Part shown: piece after piece, positions 10,701 through 18,633 of the stretch
Layout of the letters: every line of letters starts with the position of its first letter
Position numbering within the stretch: the stretch's first letter is position 1
Assembly (NCBI GenBank): GCA_043739385.1
Contig: JAYUED010000027.1
Span: 62,001 to 126,000, forward strand
Origin: Defluviibacillus sp043739385
GTDB taxonomy: Bacteria; Pseudomonadota; Gammaproteobacteria; Burkholderiales; Burkholderiaceae_C
Reading direction: 5' to 3'
Length of the DNA stretch: 64,000 bases
Made by a program: the position numbers and the translations under genes
The notes under the pieces: model-generated
The model's database searches: none
The model's input: the letters and a program-made list of their open reading frames with translations, nothing else
Told to the model about the DNA's origin: nothing

Positions 10701-10815
10701 TTGCGGCTTGAATATCAAGGGCTACAACGATATCGTCGAAGGCGATACCTTGGAGTTCTTTGAAATTCGGGAAATCGCTCGTACCTTGGAATCGCCAGCC
10801 CGTGTCGTTGTTTAA
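7702..10815 (+). CDS. infB: Translation initiation factor IF-2
   Basis: GTPase that brings initiator tRNA to the 30S subunit. It is 1037 aa, longer than the 890 aa of E. coli IF-2. It starts with an IF2_N-type domain (VAEFANELKKS), followed by a long Ala/Glu/Lys-rich, low-complexity linker (about residues 100-430) and a basic patch with GGPRGRRG. A second IF2_N domain follows, then the G domain with GHVDHGKT at 538-545, DTPGH near 584 and NKID near 638. The EF-Tu-like and C-terminal tRNA-binding domains complete it. Internal start sites giving shorter forms, as in E. coli, are possible but not evident. Confidence 0.97.
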   Translation: MSNTTVAEFANELKKSTDTLLDQLKHAGLAKNSASDTLSEADKQKLLSFLQTSHGTASAARTKITLVKKSTTEIKQADGTGRARTIQVEVRKTRTFIKRDDAHDAPADSSDAIGAEQHAAEQAAAALNDADLVRREEEARSQAELIRRQEEDLAEKRRLRDAQDQQEERERLAADQAAQARAAELAKQAAAEAAILAAVPAVVTPVAAPVSAPNRPPGAAVNGTAVLPSRIPVVAKEAAVMSPAQGQLVSSVAATPAPAVLTPQEIARLAAAAAEDARTAAAAAKAAEVKARADEDAARAKDLHERRSKALAEAEAIRAMMNAPKRVLIAAKKPEEPKPVLKVDPKAPIKGTLHKPANGAPAVAKPAVGATPAKPGAPGTEVKSAKLSSSWAGDPAKKKELKTRGDSAGGVGRNNNWRGGPRGRRGSNDRGRDENYAPAPAVEARVLEVHVPETITVAELAHKMAVKASEVIKILMKLGQMVTINQPLDQDTAMILVEELGHKAVVAALDDPEAFTDEEVLQQDSESLPRAPVVTVMGHVDHGKTSLLDYIRRAKVASGEAGGITQHIGAYHVETPRGMVSFLDTPGHEAFTAMRARGAKATDIVILVVAADDGVMPQTREAIKHAKAAGVPIVVAINKIDKPDANPDRVKNELVVEDVIPEDFGGSSPFVSVSAKTGVGIDALLEQVLLQAEVLELRAPVDAMAKGLVIEARLDKGRGPVATVLIQSGTLKAGDVVLAGQTYGRVRAMLDENGKTIKTAGPSIPVEIQGLTEVPQAGDEFMVMADERRAREIATFRAGKFRNTKLSRQQASKLENMFSDIGAGEVKMLPIIIKSDVQGSQEALSQSLLKLSTDEVKVQLVYTAVGGISESDVNLAIASKAFIIGFNTRADAGARKLAENNGVDIRYYSILYEAVDELKVAMSGMLTPDKKEEVIGTAEIRQIFRVSKIGAIAGCMVTGGIVRRSARLRLLRDNRVIFTGELESLKRFKDDAKEVREGFDCGLNIKGYNDIVEGDTLEFFEIREIARTLESPARVVV

Positions 10816-10843
10816 TCGCTCACCGTTAGGCAGTCTTTAAGCA

Positions 10844-11215
10844 ATGGCAAAGAAAAAAAGCGCTACTCCTAACCGCGGGTTGAAAGTTGCCGACCAGATC
10901 CAACGTGATCTGACGGAACTGATAGCCCGCGAGTTGAAGGACTACCGTGTGCGCATGGTCACTATTCAGGCGGTGGAAGTCACGCCCGACTACGCCCATG
11001 CCAAGGTGTACTTCAGCGTGTTGGTCGGCGATCCCGAGGAAACCCAGGCGGCTTTGAATCAAGCTGCGGGTTTTTTGCGTAACGGTCTGTTCAAGCGGTT
11101 GCATATTCACACTGTGCCCACCTTGCACTTTCTGTTTGACCGCACCAGCGAACGTGCGGCAGATATGAATGCGTTGATTGCTCAGGCCGTCGCGTCTCGC
11201 TCGAAAGAAGAATAG
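10844..11215 (+). CDS. rbfA: Ribosome-binding factor A
   Basis: Small KH-like protein (123 aa, close to the 133 aa of E. coli) that assists 16S rRNA 5'-end maturation on the 30S particle. The family core is visible: an NRGLKVADQIQRDL start, then the VEVTPDYAHAKVYFSVL strand and the PTLHFLFD segment near residues 87-94. It lies 28 bp after infB and ends 2 bp before the truB ATG, so these two are almost certainly translated from the same message. Confidence 0.95.
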   Translation: MAKKKSATPNRGLKVADQIQRDLTELIARELKDYRVRMVTIQAVEVTPDYAHAKVYFSVLVGDPEETQAALNQAAGFLRNGLFKRLHIHTVPTLHFLFDRTSERAADMNALIAQAVASRSKEE

Positions 11216-11217
11216 CC

Positions 11218-12219
11218 ATGAACGCGCCACGCACCAGGGTGCAACGGCGCCCTGTGCATGGGGTGTTGTTGCTCGATAAACCACTAGGCTTCAGCAGCAA
11301 TGATGCGCTGCAAAAGGTCAAGTGGCTTTTCCGCGCTGAAAAAGCGGGCCATACGGGAACACTCGATCCACTTGCAACCGGCGTACTGCCTTTGTGCTTT
11401 GGTGCTGCTACCAAATTCAGTCAACTTCAGCTCGATGCGGACAAATGCTACGAAGCCATTGCTCACCTAGGTGTGCAAACCAGCACTGCTGACGCCGAGG
11501 GCGAGATCATCGCCACCCGCGATGTGCCTGAGATCACCCAAGCAATGTTGGATGAAGTCGCCAAGCGGTTCACCGGTCCCATCAGTCAAGTGCCACCCAT
11601 GTACAGCGCGCTCAAGAAAGACGGCCGTGCTCTCTACGACTACGCCCGCGCTGGTATTACTGTTGAGCGCGAAGCCCGTGCAGTAACCATTTTCGAGCTG
11701 AAACTGTCACTGGTGCACGATCAGTATGCATACGCAGCTATCAAAATTGAAGTGAAATGCAGCAAAGGCACCTACATTCGTACGCTAGGTGAAGACATTG
11801 GTGAAGCACTGGGTTGCGGTGCCCACCTTACAGCGTTGCGTCGCACGCAAACCGGTGGCTTTGTAGAGAGTCAATCCATCACGCTGGCGGAGTTAGAGGC
11901 TTTAAGCGAATCCGAGCGCCATACCCTGTTGTTGCCAGCAGAGTCTTTGCTGCCAGACCATACGACTGTCATGTTAGACATGGAAAATGCAGGTCGTTTC
12001 CTCTCGGGTGTACGCCGCCGTGGCAGCTGGCCGGATAACGAGCAAGTGGCTGTTTACGGCGCACTGCCGCGCGCACTCTTGGGAACCGGCCACATCAAGG
12101 CTGGCGAACTGATCCCCGGCCGTCTGCTCAGCCCAATTGAAATTGAACAAATTCTTTTGTCGAACGTTCCGGTGCCCGAACCGCCACCGATCGCAGAACC
12201 CCATCCTATTGAATCCTAA
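11218..12219 (+). CDS. truB: tRNA pseudouridine(55) synthase TruB
   Basis: Makes pseudouridine 55 in the T-loop of tRNAs. It is 333 aa against 314 in E. coli. The catalytic aspartate is D50 in the GHTGTLDPLATG motif, followed by KCYEA and the QVPPMYSALK motif. The KCSKGTYIRTL motif is near residues 180-190. A C-terminal TruB_C/PUA-like extension ends in a proline-rich tail. The start ATG lies 2 bp after rbfA. Confidence 0.96.
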   Translation: MNAPRTRVQRRPVHGVLLLDKPLGFSSNDALQKVKWLFRAEKAGHTGTLDPLATGVLPLCFGAATKFSQLQLDADKCYEAIAHLGVQTSTADAEGEIIATRDVPEITQAMLDEVAKRFTGPISQVPPMYSALKKDGRALYDYARAGITVEREARAVTIFELKLSLVHDQYAYAAIKIEVKCSKGTYIRTLGEDIGEALGCGAHLTALRRTQTGGFVESQSITLAELEALSESERHTLLLPAESLLPDHTTVMLDMENAGRFLSGVRRRGSWPDNEQVAVYGALPRALLGTGHIKAGELIPGRLLSPIEIEQILLSNVPVPEPPPIAEPHPIES

Positions 12220-12254
12220 GCATTGAGTTGAAAAGTTGAAAAGGTAGAGTCATC

Positions 12255-14081
12255 ATGAACAGCAGTAAGCAAATTCGCAATATCGCCATCATCGCGCACG
12301 TTGACCATGGCAAAACCACCATGGTCGATCAACTGTTGCGTCAGTCCGGCACCTTTGCCGAACACGAAAAAGTCGTTGACACCGTGATGGACAACAACGC
12401 CATCGAAAAAGAGCGCGGCATCACGATTTTGGCCAAAAACTGTGCTGTGACCTGGGAAGGCACGCACATCAACATCGTTGACACCCCCGGTCACGCGGAT
12501 TTCGGTGGCGAAGTTGAACGCGCCTTGTCCATGGTTGACGGCGTAGTGCTGTTGATCGATGCGCAAGAAGGCCCTATGCCTCAAACGCGTTTCGTGACCA
12601 AGAAGGCTTTGGCCTTAGGCTTGAAGCCTATTCTGGTCGTGAACAAGGTCGACAAGCCTGGTGCACGCCCTGATTTTGTGGTCAACGCTGCATTTGATTT
12701 GTTTGACAAGCTGGGTGCTACGGACGAACAGTTGGATTTCCCAGTGGTTTATGCGTCTGGCATCAACGGTTGGTCGTCGCTGGTCGAAGGTGAGCAGGGC
12801 GAACAGTGGGGCCCCGACATGTCCGCCCTGTTCAATACGGTGCTCAAGCACGTGCCAGCGCAAACAGGCGATCCTGAAGCGCCTTTGCAACTGCAAATTT
12901 CTGCCCTCGACTTTTCGACCTTTGTCGGTCGAATTGGCGTTGGCCGCATCAGCCAAGGCACCGTGCGACCAATGATGGACGTTGTCGTTATGGAAGGTCC
13001 AGACGGCAAAGCGGTCAAAGGCCGCATCAACCAAGTGTTGACTTTCCAAGGTCTCGAGCGCGTTCAAGCTACGGAAGCTGGCCCTGGCGAAATCGTTTTG
13101 ATCAACGGTTTGACCGATATTGGTATTGGCGTGACTATTACCGACCCGATAACGCCTGCGCCACTGCCTATGCTTAAGGTGGACGAGCCAACCCTGACCA
13201 TGAATTTCTGCGTCAACACCAGCCCCTTGGCCGGTCGTGAAGGTAAGTTCGTTACCAGTCGCCAGATTTGGGATCGCCTGCAAAAAGAACTGCAACACAA
13301 CGTGGCGCTGCGCGTCAAAGAAACCGACGAAGAAGGTATCTTTGAAGTGATGGGCCGTGGCGAGCTGCACCTGACGATTTTGTTGGAAAACATGCGCCGC
13401 GAAGGCTATGAGCTTGCAGTCTCTAAGCCTCGCGTCGTTATGAAAGACGTGAACGGTGAGAAGCACGAACCTATCGAAATGGTCACGGCCGACATCGAAG
13501 ACCAGCACCAATGTGGTGTGATGCAGGCCTTGGGCGAGCGCAAGGGCGAACTCATCAACATGGAGCCGGATGGCCGTGGCCGTGTGCGCTTGGAATACCG
13601 TATCCCTGCACGTGGTTTGATCGGTTTCACCAACGAATTCCTGAACTTGACGCGCGGCTCTGGCCTGATCGCCAACATCTTTGATTGCTATGAAGCTCAC
13701 CGTGGCGACATCGGTGGCCGTAAGAATGGTGTGCTGATTTCCATGGATGCCGGTGAAATTTTCACCTATGCCCTAGGCAAGCTGGACGACCGTGGCCGCA
13801 TGTTCGTGCGTGCCAATGATCCTGTTTACGAAGGCATGATCGTTGGCATTCATAGCCGCGAAAACGACTTGGTGGTCAACGCCACCCGTACCAAACAGCT
13901 GACCAACTTCCGCGTGTCTGGTAAGGAAGACGCGATCAAGATTACGCCCCCTATTGATGCCACGCTTGAATACGCTGTGGAATTCATTGAGGACGACGAA
14001 CTGGTCGAGATTACGCCCAAGTCGATTCGGATTCGCAAGCGACACCTGACTGAAAGCGAGCGCAAGCGCGCTGGGCGCTAA
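12255..14081 (+). CDS. typA: Ribosome-associated GTPase TypA/BipA
   Basis: Translational GTPase of the EF-G/LepA superfamily that acts on ribosomes, mainly during growth at low temperature or under stress. At 608 aa it is almost identical in length to E. coli BipA (607). The G1 motif AHVDHGKT is at residues 14-21, DTPGHADF follows near 77 and NKVDKPGA near 130. The BipA-specific C-terminal domain ends in RKRHLTESERKR. It lies 36 bp after truB with an AAGG stretch before the start. Placement directly behind truB is a Burkholderiales-like order. Confidence 0.97.
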   Translation: MNSSKQIRNIAIIAHVDHGKTTMVDQLLRQSGTFAEHEKVVDTVMDNNAIEKERGITILAKNCAVTWEGTHINIVDTPGHADFGGEVERALSMVDGVVLLIDAQEGPMPQTRFVTKKALALGLKPILVVNKVDKPGARPDFVVNAAFDLFDKLGATDEQLDFPVVYASGINGWSSLVEGEQGEQWGPDMSALFNTVLKHVPAQTGDPEAPLQLQISALDFSTFVGRIGVGRISQGTVRPMMDVVVMEGPDGKAVKGRINQVLTFQGLERVQATEAGPGEIVLINGLTDIGIGVTITDPITPAPLPMLKVDEPTLTMNFCVNTSPLAGREGKFVTSRQIWDRLQKELQHNVALRVKETDEEGIFEVMGRGELHLTILLENMRREGYELAVSKPRVVMKDVNGEKHEPIEMVTADIEDQHQCGVMQALGERKGELINMEPDGRGRVRLEYRIPARGLIGFTNEFLNLTRGSGLIANIFDCYEAHRGDIGGRKNGVLISMDAGEIFTYALGKLDDRGRMFVRANDPVYEGMIVGIHSRENDLVVNATRTKQLTNFRVSGKEDAIKITPPIDATLEYAVEFIEDDELVEITPKSIRIRKRHLTESERKRAGR

Positions 14082-14123
14082 GCAACGGTCATCTGAGTAA
14101 GCTGTAATGGGGTGCTAATTCTT

Positions 14124-15044
14124 ATGTTGAAGATGTCCTCCCCGTTAAGCCACTCCCGCGCTGTCTTGTTGATGGTGTGCGTCACCCTGATGTGGTCCAT
14201 CGCGGGTGTCGTTACCCGTCATCTGGAGCAAGCCCGCAGTTTCGAGATCACCTTCTGGCGCAGCTTCTTCACGATGCTGTCGCTGCTGGTGATTTTGCCG
14301 TTATGGCGTGGTCTTCATGTGTTCACAACGCTGCCTTGGCGCAGCACTGTGTTTTGGCTCTCTGGTCTGTGCTGGAGTGTGATGTTCACAGCCTTCATGC
14401 TGGCGTTGACGCTGACTAGCGTGGCTAATGTGCTCGTCACGATGTCGGTAGGTCCACTGCTGACGGCCTTGTTCTCCCGCATTTTTATCGGCGATCGTCT
14501 CGCTTCACGTACATGGGCAGCGATTGGTGTGGCAGGGTTTGGCATTGCTTACATGCAATCTGCTAACTTTAATTTGGCGAATGTGCATGCCGCTGAAGGG
14601 GCTTGGGTCGGCTTCCTTGTCGCCGCTTGCGTGCCAATTGCCGGTGCTTTGCAGTGGACGCTAATGCAGCACAGTCAAAAATTTAGCCGGAATGACGTCA
14701 AGTTGGACTTGGTGCCTTGTGTGCTGGTTGGGGCTATATTGTCTACGGTGGTCACACTGCCTTTGGCGCTGCCTTTTCAGGCAACTGCCCACGATGTGGG
14801 GCTATTAGCTTTGCTGGGTTTGGTTCAATTGGCTGTGCCCTGTGTGCTGTCGGTGCTGTGTGCTAATGTATTGAAAGCACCTGAATTGTCTTTGCTGCAA
14901 TTGCTGGAGGTGATCTTCGGTATCTTGCTGGTGTGGGTCGGTGCTGGGGAGGCCCCTGGTGCCACGGTTTTGACTGGTGGCGCGCTGGTTATTGGTGCCC
15001 TGGTGACAAATGAAGTTTTGGCTTGGAGACTTAAAAATGGTTGA
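14124..15044 (+). CDS. EamA/DMT-family membrane transporter
   Basis: Predicted inner-membrane exporter with about ten hydrophobic helices in two EamA repeats (drug/metabolite transporter superfamily). The N-terminal repeat carries the typical WSIAGVVTRHLE...FWRSFF pattern, and the second repeat starts near residue 155. The substrate cannot be inferred. I prefer the ATG at 14124, with GGGG about ten bases upstream. GTG 14112 and ATG 14133 are in frame. Its last 8 bp overlap the next gene, suggesting translational coupling. Confidence 0.85.
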   Translation: MLKMSSPLSHSRAVLLMVCVTLMWSIAGVVTRHLEQARSFEITFWRSFFTMLSLLVILPLWRGLHVFTTLPWRSTVFWLSGLCWSVMFTAFMLALTLTSVANVLVTMSVGPLLTALFSRIFIGDRLASRTWAAIGVAGFGIAYMQSANFNLANVHAAEGAWVGFLVAACVPIAGALQWTLMQHSQKFSRNDVKLDLVPCVLVGAILSTVVTLPLALPFQATAHDVGLLALLGLVQLAVPCVLSVLCANVLKAPELSLLQLLEVIFGILLVWVGAGEAPGATVLTGGALVIGALVTNEVLAWRLKNG

Positions 15045-16191
15045 TGCCCTGAATACGGTAATGATAGAAATACAAGGCCGTATGGGCTTGGTGACGTTGA
15101 ACCGCCCCCAAGCTCTGAACGCCCTGAGTTTGGACATGATTCGCCAGTTGACCACTGGTCTGCTGGCGTGGCGCGATAACACCCAAGTTCTTGCAGTCGC
15201 TATCCGTGGCATGGGCAAAGCCACCGAAAGTATGCCTGCAGGATCCCCCTTTGGTGCATTTTGTGCAGGGGGCGACATACGCTTTTTCCACCAGGCTGCA
15301 CTTGCAGGGAATCCAGCGCTGGAGGATTTTTTTACCGAGGAATACACTCTCAATCACCTGATTCACACCTATCCCAAACCGTTTATGGCGGTAATGGACG
15401 GTATCGTCATGGGCGGTGGCATGGGGCTTGCGCAAGGGGCCAGTTTGCGCATCGTGACTGAGCGCACGAAGATGGCTATGCCCGAGACCAACATTGGCCT
15501 GTTTCCTGACGTGGGTGGCGGATATTTCTTAAGCCGTTGCCCTGGTCGAATAGGCGAATACCTTGGTCTCACAGGCAATGTCATAACAGGCCGCCAAGCT
15601 GTTGCTTGGGGGCTAGCAGATGGCTATGTTGAATCCCAGCAGTTGGCCAATATTTGGGCCAAAATTGCCACCTCGCCGTTTGAAACGGGTGCAGCAGCTG
15701 AGCATTGGTTTACTACACAATTCATAGCTGATCATGCACATAAACCAAGCGCAAGAGGTCAAATTGATGCTATTTTCGGATTGGATACTGTTTCAGCGAT
15801 GTTGCAAGCGCTGGATGTAATAGCGGCGCAGGATGGCGAGAGTATTGCTGCCAGCTGTACTGGCCCGGCTTGGGCTCGTGCCACAGCGAACGGGCTTCGC
15901 CAGCGTAGTCCGTTGATGCTCCATGTGGTGCTGGAACACATTCGCCGTGCCCGCCACATGGGCTTGGCTGATGATTTGCGCATGGAGCGTGACATCGTTC
16001 GACACTGCTTCCATCAGCGTCCCGGCGTGCTGAGTGAGACTGTAGAAGGTATTCGTGCCTTGGCAGTTGACAAAGACCACACCCCGAAGTGGAATCCAGC
16101 GCAAATCGAGGCTGTAACGCCTGATATGGTCGCCCCGTTCTTCACCAGTCCATGGCCGGCGCACGCACATCCGTTGCGGCATCTGGGGTAA
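15037..16191 (+). CDS. Enoyl-CoA hydratase/isomerase family protein, 3-hydroxyisobutyryl-CoA hydrolase-like
   Basis: Crotonase-fold protein (384 aa) of the ECH_2 branch. The oxyanion-hole segments FCAGGDIR and MGGGMGL are present. The block MPETNIGLFPDVGGGYFL is the hallmark of 3-hydroxyisobutyryl-CoA hydrolase, with E150 and D158 at the expected catalytic positions. Such enzymes release 3-hydroxyisobutyrate in valine breakdown. The extra C-terminal region beyond about residue 260 also fits HIBCH rather than short enoyl-CoA hydratases. The start at 15037 is supported by GGAGA 7 bp upstream. No other valine-pathway gene is present in the window. Confidence 0.85.
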   Translation: MVDALNTVMIEIQGRMGLVTLNRPQALNALSLDMIRQLTTGLLAWRDNTQVLAVAIRGMGKATESMPAGSPFGAFCAGGDIRFFHQAALAGNPALEDFFTEEYTLNHLIHTYPKPFMAVMDGIVMGGGMGLAQGASLRIVTERTKMAMPETNIGLFPDVGGGYFLSRCPGRIGEYLGLTGNVITGRQAVAWGLADGYVESQQLANIWAKIATSPFETGAAAEHWFTTQFIADHAHKPSARGQIDAIFGLDTVSAMLQALDVIAAQDGESIAASCTGPAWARATANGLRQRSPLMLHVVLEHIRRARHMGLADDLRMERDIVRHCFHQRPGVLSETVEGIRALAVDKDHTPKWNPAQIEAVTPDMVAPFFTSPWPAHAHPLRHLG

Positions 16192-16223
16192 ATACGAGCT
16201 GTTTAAATTTTTGAATTAAACGT

Positions 16224-16261
16224 AAAAAAGCGGGCGATGGATGGTCATCGCCCGCTTTTTT
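16224..16261. terminator. Bidirectional intrinsic terminator
   Basis: A perfect 10-bp stem (16230-16239 with 16246-16255) with a 6-nt loop is flanked by six A on the left and six T on the right. It can therefore terminate the plus-strand hydrolase gene and the minus-strand BON gene, which converge here. Confidence 0.92.
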
Positions 16262-16325
16262 CGCTTGCACAATCTACCAATAAAACTTGATAGATTGCTT
16301 AGGGCGGCTTAAGGCAGCTTGAGGT

Positions 16326-16640
16326 TTAAGGACGAACGACGATGTCGTTCTTCACCATTTTCACGTTTTTCACGTTACGCGCGATGTTTTCAGCTTGGTT
16401 TTTCTCAGCCATGGACTTAGCAAAACCAGACAGCTGCACTGTGCCGTTAAGTGTTTCAACGCTGATGGATGTCGCAGAAACAGTCTTGTCGTCAAGGAAT
16501 TTGGCTTTCACTGTCGTTGTGATTCCGGCGTCATCGACGTAAGCACCTGTGGTTTCTTGGCCGCGGCCAACAGCGCAACCGCTGGCGATGAGGGTGATGC
16601 CGACCAAGGCAGCGATGGAGAGTGAGCGAGCAAATTTCAT
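16326..16640 (-). CDS. BON-domain lipoprotein
   Basis: Small envelope protein (104 aa) with a lipoprotein signal: a hydrophobic segment followed by IASGC, with acylated C22. The rest is a single BON domain (about residues 38-104; AGITTTVKAKFLDD, then ETLNGTVQLSGF and a closing VKNDIVVRP). BON domains are thought to bind phospholipid; OsmY and DolP carry two, this protein one. AAGGA precedes the start. It is the last gene of a minus-strand stress-type cluster. The exact role is unknown. Confidence 0.88.
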   Translation of the reverse strand: MKFARSLSIAALVGITLIASGCAVGRGQETTGAYVDDAGITTTVKAKFLDDKTVSATSISVETLNGTVQLSGFAKSMAEKNQAENIARNVKNVKMVKNDIVVRP

Positions 16641-16761
16641 GGTTTTTCCTTTTGGGGTGAATCAAATTAGTGCAAGTTGTCAAAAAAGGGCGAGCAGCGG
16701 CACTACGCCGATCATCCTTCGGGAATTCTTAAAAAACAGGCGAAAAAAGGTGCCAATCAGC

Positions 16762-17295
16762 TCAGGGCGGTCGAGTATCGGTATCAGTGTTGCTGAAGTC
16801 GTTGTCTCTGTCTCTTTCATTGCCACTGCGGCTGTCACTCGGATCGCCGCTTAGGTGAGGCGACAGCATAGACAGTAAGAAATTTGGCAATTGCGGGGGT
16901 TTCAGGGCTGCCGCCACCACAGTGCCAAGAGATACCAGCCGCCAAGGCCGCAAAAGCACTGTTGCCACGCCAATACCTGCGGCTATGCCCACCAGCTTCA
17001 CAGGATGCTCGCGTGCGTATTGGTTCAGTACAGGGCGGGCAATTTCCATGGCTACGTTCACGGGGTGGTGATGCCACCAAGTACGTACTGCGTGCTTAAG
17101 GATGCGCCACGTGCCATCTGCGGTGCTGTGGTGTGCTGCCGTATCTTCAGCATTATTCGCGTCCTCTGCGTAGGTGTTCTGTGCGCCACGCTTGTACCGA
17201 GTCATGTGCCTGACCATGGCCTTACGGCTGGTGGCCAAACGCTCTTGCGGTGTGGGATTTGGGAGGGGTGCCATAACAAATGCCGAGTTACCCAT
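16762..17295 (-). CDS. Hypothetical protein with a central hydrophobic segment
   Basis: Protein of 177 aa that I do not recognise as a named family. The N-terminal 45 residues are basic and polar (RLATSRKAMVRHMTRYKRG). The middle has a WWHHHPVN motif and one hydrophobic stretch (about 120-150). The C-terminus is very acidic and hydrophilic, rich in Asp, Ser and Arg. It follows the YqjE/holin-like gene by 10 bp, so the two are probably co-transcribed and act together at the inner membrane. ATG 17274 is an alternative start. Confidence 0.7.
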   Translation of the reverse strand: MGNSAFVMAPLPNPTPQERLATSRKAMVRHMTRYKRGAQNTYAEDANNAEDTAAHHSTADGTWRILKHAVRTWWHHHPVNVAMEIARPVLNQYAREHPVKLVGIAAGIGVATVLLRPWRLVSLGTVVAAALKPPQLPNFLLSMLSPHLSGDPSDSRSGNERDRDNDFSNTDTDTRPP

Positions 17296-17305
17296 GACCA
17301 GGGGC

Positions 17306-17671
17306 TCAGCTCACCATGCGCAGTGCGCGGGTGTCGCTGTCGATTTGCGCGTTCAACTCAGGGAAGCTCTCTGGGCTAAGGGGTTTTCGGGCTGACATGA
17401 ACGCCATAAGCGTCAGTAGCAGCACAAAACTTGGTACAGCTACCAGCACCCAATGGAATTGGTTGTGCATTACACCGATCATTAGCGCTGTGCCTGCCAA
17501 GCCTAAAAAAACTACACCTCCTAGCAGCGTCAAAATCCATGCAATTGTGCGAGCCAGTAGTTCAGCACCCGCGCTAGACGCTTCTTGCCGGAATAACGCG
17601 GCATAGGCCGAGATGTGGTCAACGACCAGATCAGGGCGTTGAATCAGCGTTGAAAAAAGAGGGTGCAGCAT
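17306..17671 (-). CDS. YqjE/holin superfamily-like small membrane protein
   Basis: 121-aa protein with two strongly hydrophobic helices (about 44-66 and 73-93) between polar ends, a pattern shared by the YqjE and Actinobacterial Holin-X families. These are annotated as phage holin family but are ordinary chromosomal genes, usually beside DUF883 (YqjD/ElaB) genes, as here. There is no endolysin or phage gene nearby, so lysis is unlikely. A stress-related membrane role is inferred from context only. Confidence 0.75.
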   Translation of the reverse strand: MLHPLFSTLIQRPDLVVDHISAYAALFRQEASSAGAELLARTIAWILTLLGGVVFLGLAGTALMIGVMHNQFHWVLVAVPSFVLLLTLMAFMSARKPLSPESFPELNAQIDSDTRALRMVS

Positions 17672-17770
17672 GAGGCGTGAGCGGTTGGTCGCGGTAGGTT
17701 AGGCAGCAGGCACTTCAGTTCTCAGTGCTGTGTCAATCCGTATTTCAGCAATGGGCTTAAAGCAGTGAGC

Positions 17771-18172
17771 TCAGTAGCGATTACGGTTTCGGTTACGTGA
17801 AGCAGAAACAGCCAACGCAACCGCAGCACCTACAGCTGCTGCAATCAAAATAGACCGTACAGGCTGCTCGGACACATAACGGGTGGTGACACCAGCGGCA
17901 CGTGTGAGCGACTGCTGAGCACGGTCTTTGGCTTCAGACGCCAGATCCAGGCTTTGGCGGGCCAGGTGCTGGGCTTTTTCAGCCAGCATTTCCACCATGG
18001 GGTCTACGCGGCCACGCAGGCTACGCACGTTCTGTTCTGCCTTGTCGAGGGCTTCGTTGGCGTGGTCACGGGTCGCAGCCACGGCATTGTTAGCCGTGTC
18101 AAACGCGTTATCGGTCGCAGTATGCAAAGCGTTGGCAGTGTCTCGTACGGTGTTCGCAGCAAATGAGTTCAT
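17771..18172 (-). CDS. DUF883 (ElaB/YqjD/YgaM) family protein
   Basis: 133-aa protein with a long amphipathic, alanine-rich helical region (about 1-100, likely coiled coil), one C-terminal membrane helix (residues about 107-123) and a basic RNRNRNRY tail. This is the architecture of E. coli YqjD and ElaB, which attach to the inner membrane, bind ribosomes and are induced in stationary phase. AAGGAA lies 6 bp before the start. Its gene neighbours, YqjE-like and UPF0391, match the same physiology. Confidence 0.85.
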   Translation of the reverse strand: MNSFAANTVRDTANALHTATDNAFDTANNAVAATRDHANEALDKAEQNVRSLRGRVDPMVEMLAEKAQHLARQSLDLASEAKDRAQQSLTRAAGVTTRYVSEQPVRSILIAAAVGAAVALAVSASRNRNRNRY

Positions 18173-18251
18173 GAAATTTCCTTAAATTTACGGGGGGTTA
18201 AATATGGAATCAAAGAGGTAGAAAGGTGGACGAGTCAGTTATACGTCAGTG

Positions 18252-18416
18252 TTATTTTCTCTTAAGCAGTCCAATGACAAAGCCAACTATTGCCATTGCA
18301 GCAAAAATCATGAAAAGAATTTTTGCAATATCGGCTGCACCTGCTGCAATTCCACCAAAGCCGAATATTGCGGCGATCAGCGCGATCACCATAAAAACTA
18401 CAGAATAGTGCAGCAT
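18252..18416 (-). CDS. UPF0391 (DUF1328, YtjA-like) membrane miniprotein
   Basis: A 54-aa protein made of two hydrophobic helices ending in LLKRK. It begins MLHYSVVFMVIALIAAIFGF and carries the FGFGGIA motif seen in E. coli YtjA (53 aa). AAGGAT lies just before two consecutive ATG codons (18419 and 18416), and the second gives the family start. The longer open frame upstream to 18566 has no similarity to the family and I regard it as non-coding. Function unknown; homologues are general-stress genes. Confidence 0.88.
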   Translation of the reverse strand: MLHYSVVFMVIALIAAIFGFGGIAAGAADIAKILFMIFAAMAIVGFVIGLLKRK

Positions 18417-18633
18417 CATCGGATCCTTACAAATGTGTTGACTGAGGGCACTGCGTTTGCAGCGACTAGCGCTAAGGTTAAGCGGGACGCTAACTTTGGC
18501 GCATCGGCCAGCGGCGTGAGGCCGTGTCAGCAGGTGTAGCAATGCGGTGTAGGAGTGGTCTGACATGATTTGGTTCTATTGGAATCAACGTGCGCGATGA
18601 CTTTGGCACTGACAACTTTTCCGTTCACCGGGT

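Noticed and set aside
12615..13700. Long open frame of 361 codons on the minus strand inside typA
   Set aside because: It is antisense to a full-length, well-conserved typA; the translated sequence is His/Asp/Val-rich without motifs, a typical mirror of a high-GC coding frame.
16301..16335. CTTAAG-like repeats beyond the BON gene
   Set aside because: The TTAA-like cores are spaced 10 and 7 bp apart, not 11, and they lie at the 3' end of a gene and not in a promoter.
17306..17671. Phage remnant suggested by the holin-like protein
   Set aside because: No lysin, integrase, capsid or other phage gene is nearby, and the neighbours are conserved chromosomal stress genes.
18417..18566. N-terminal extension of the UPF0391 miniprotein
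   Set aside because: The added 50 residues have no similarity to the family, and AAGGAT sits just before the internal ATG.
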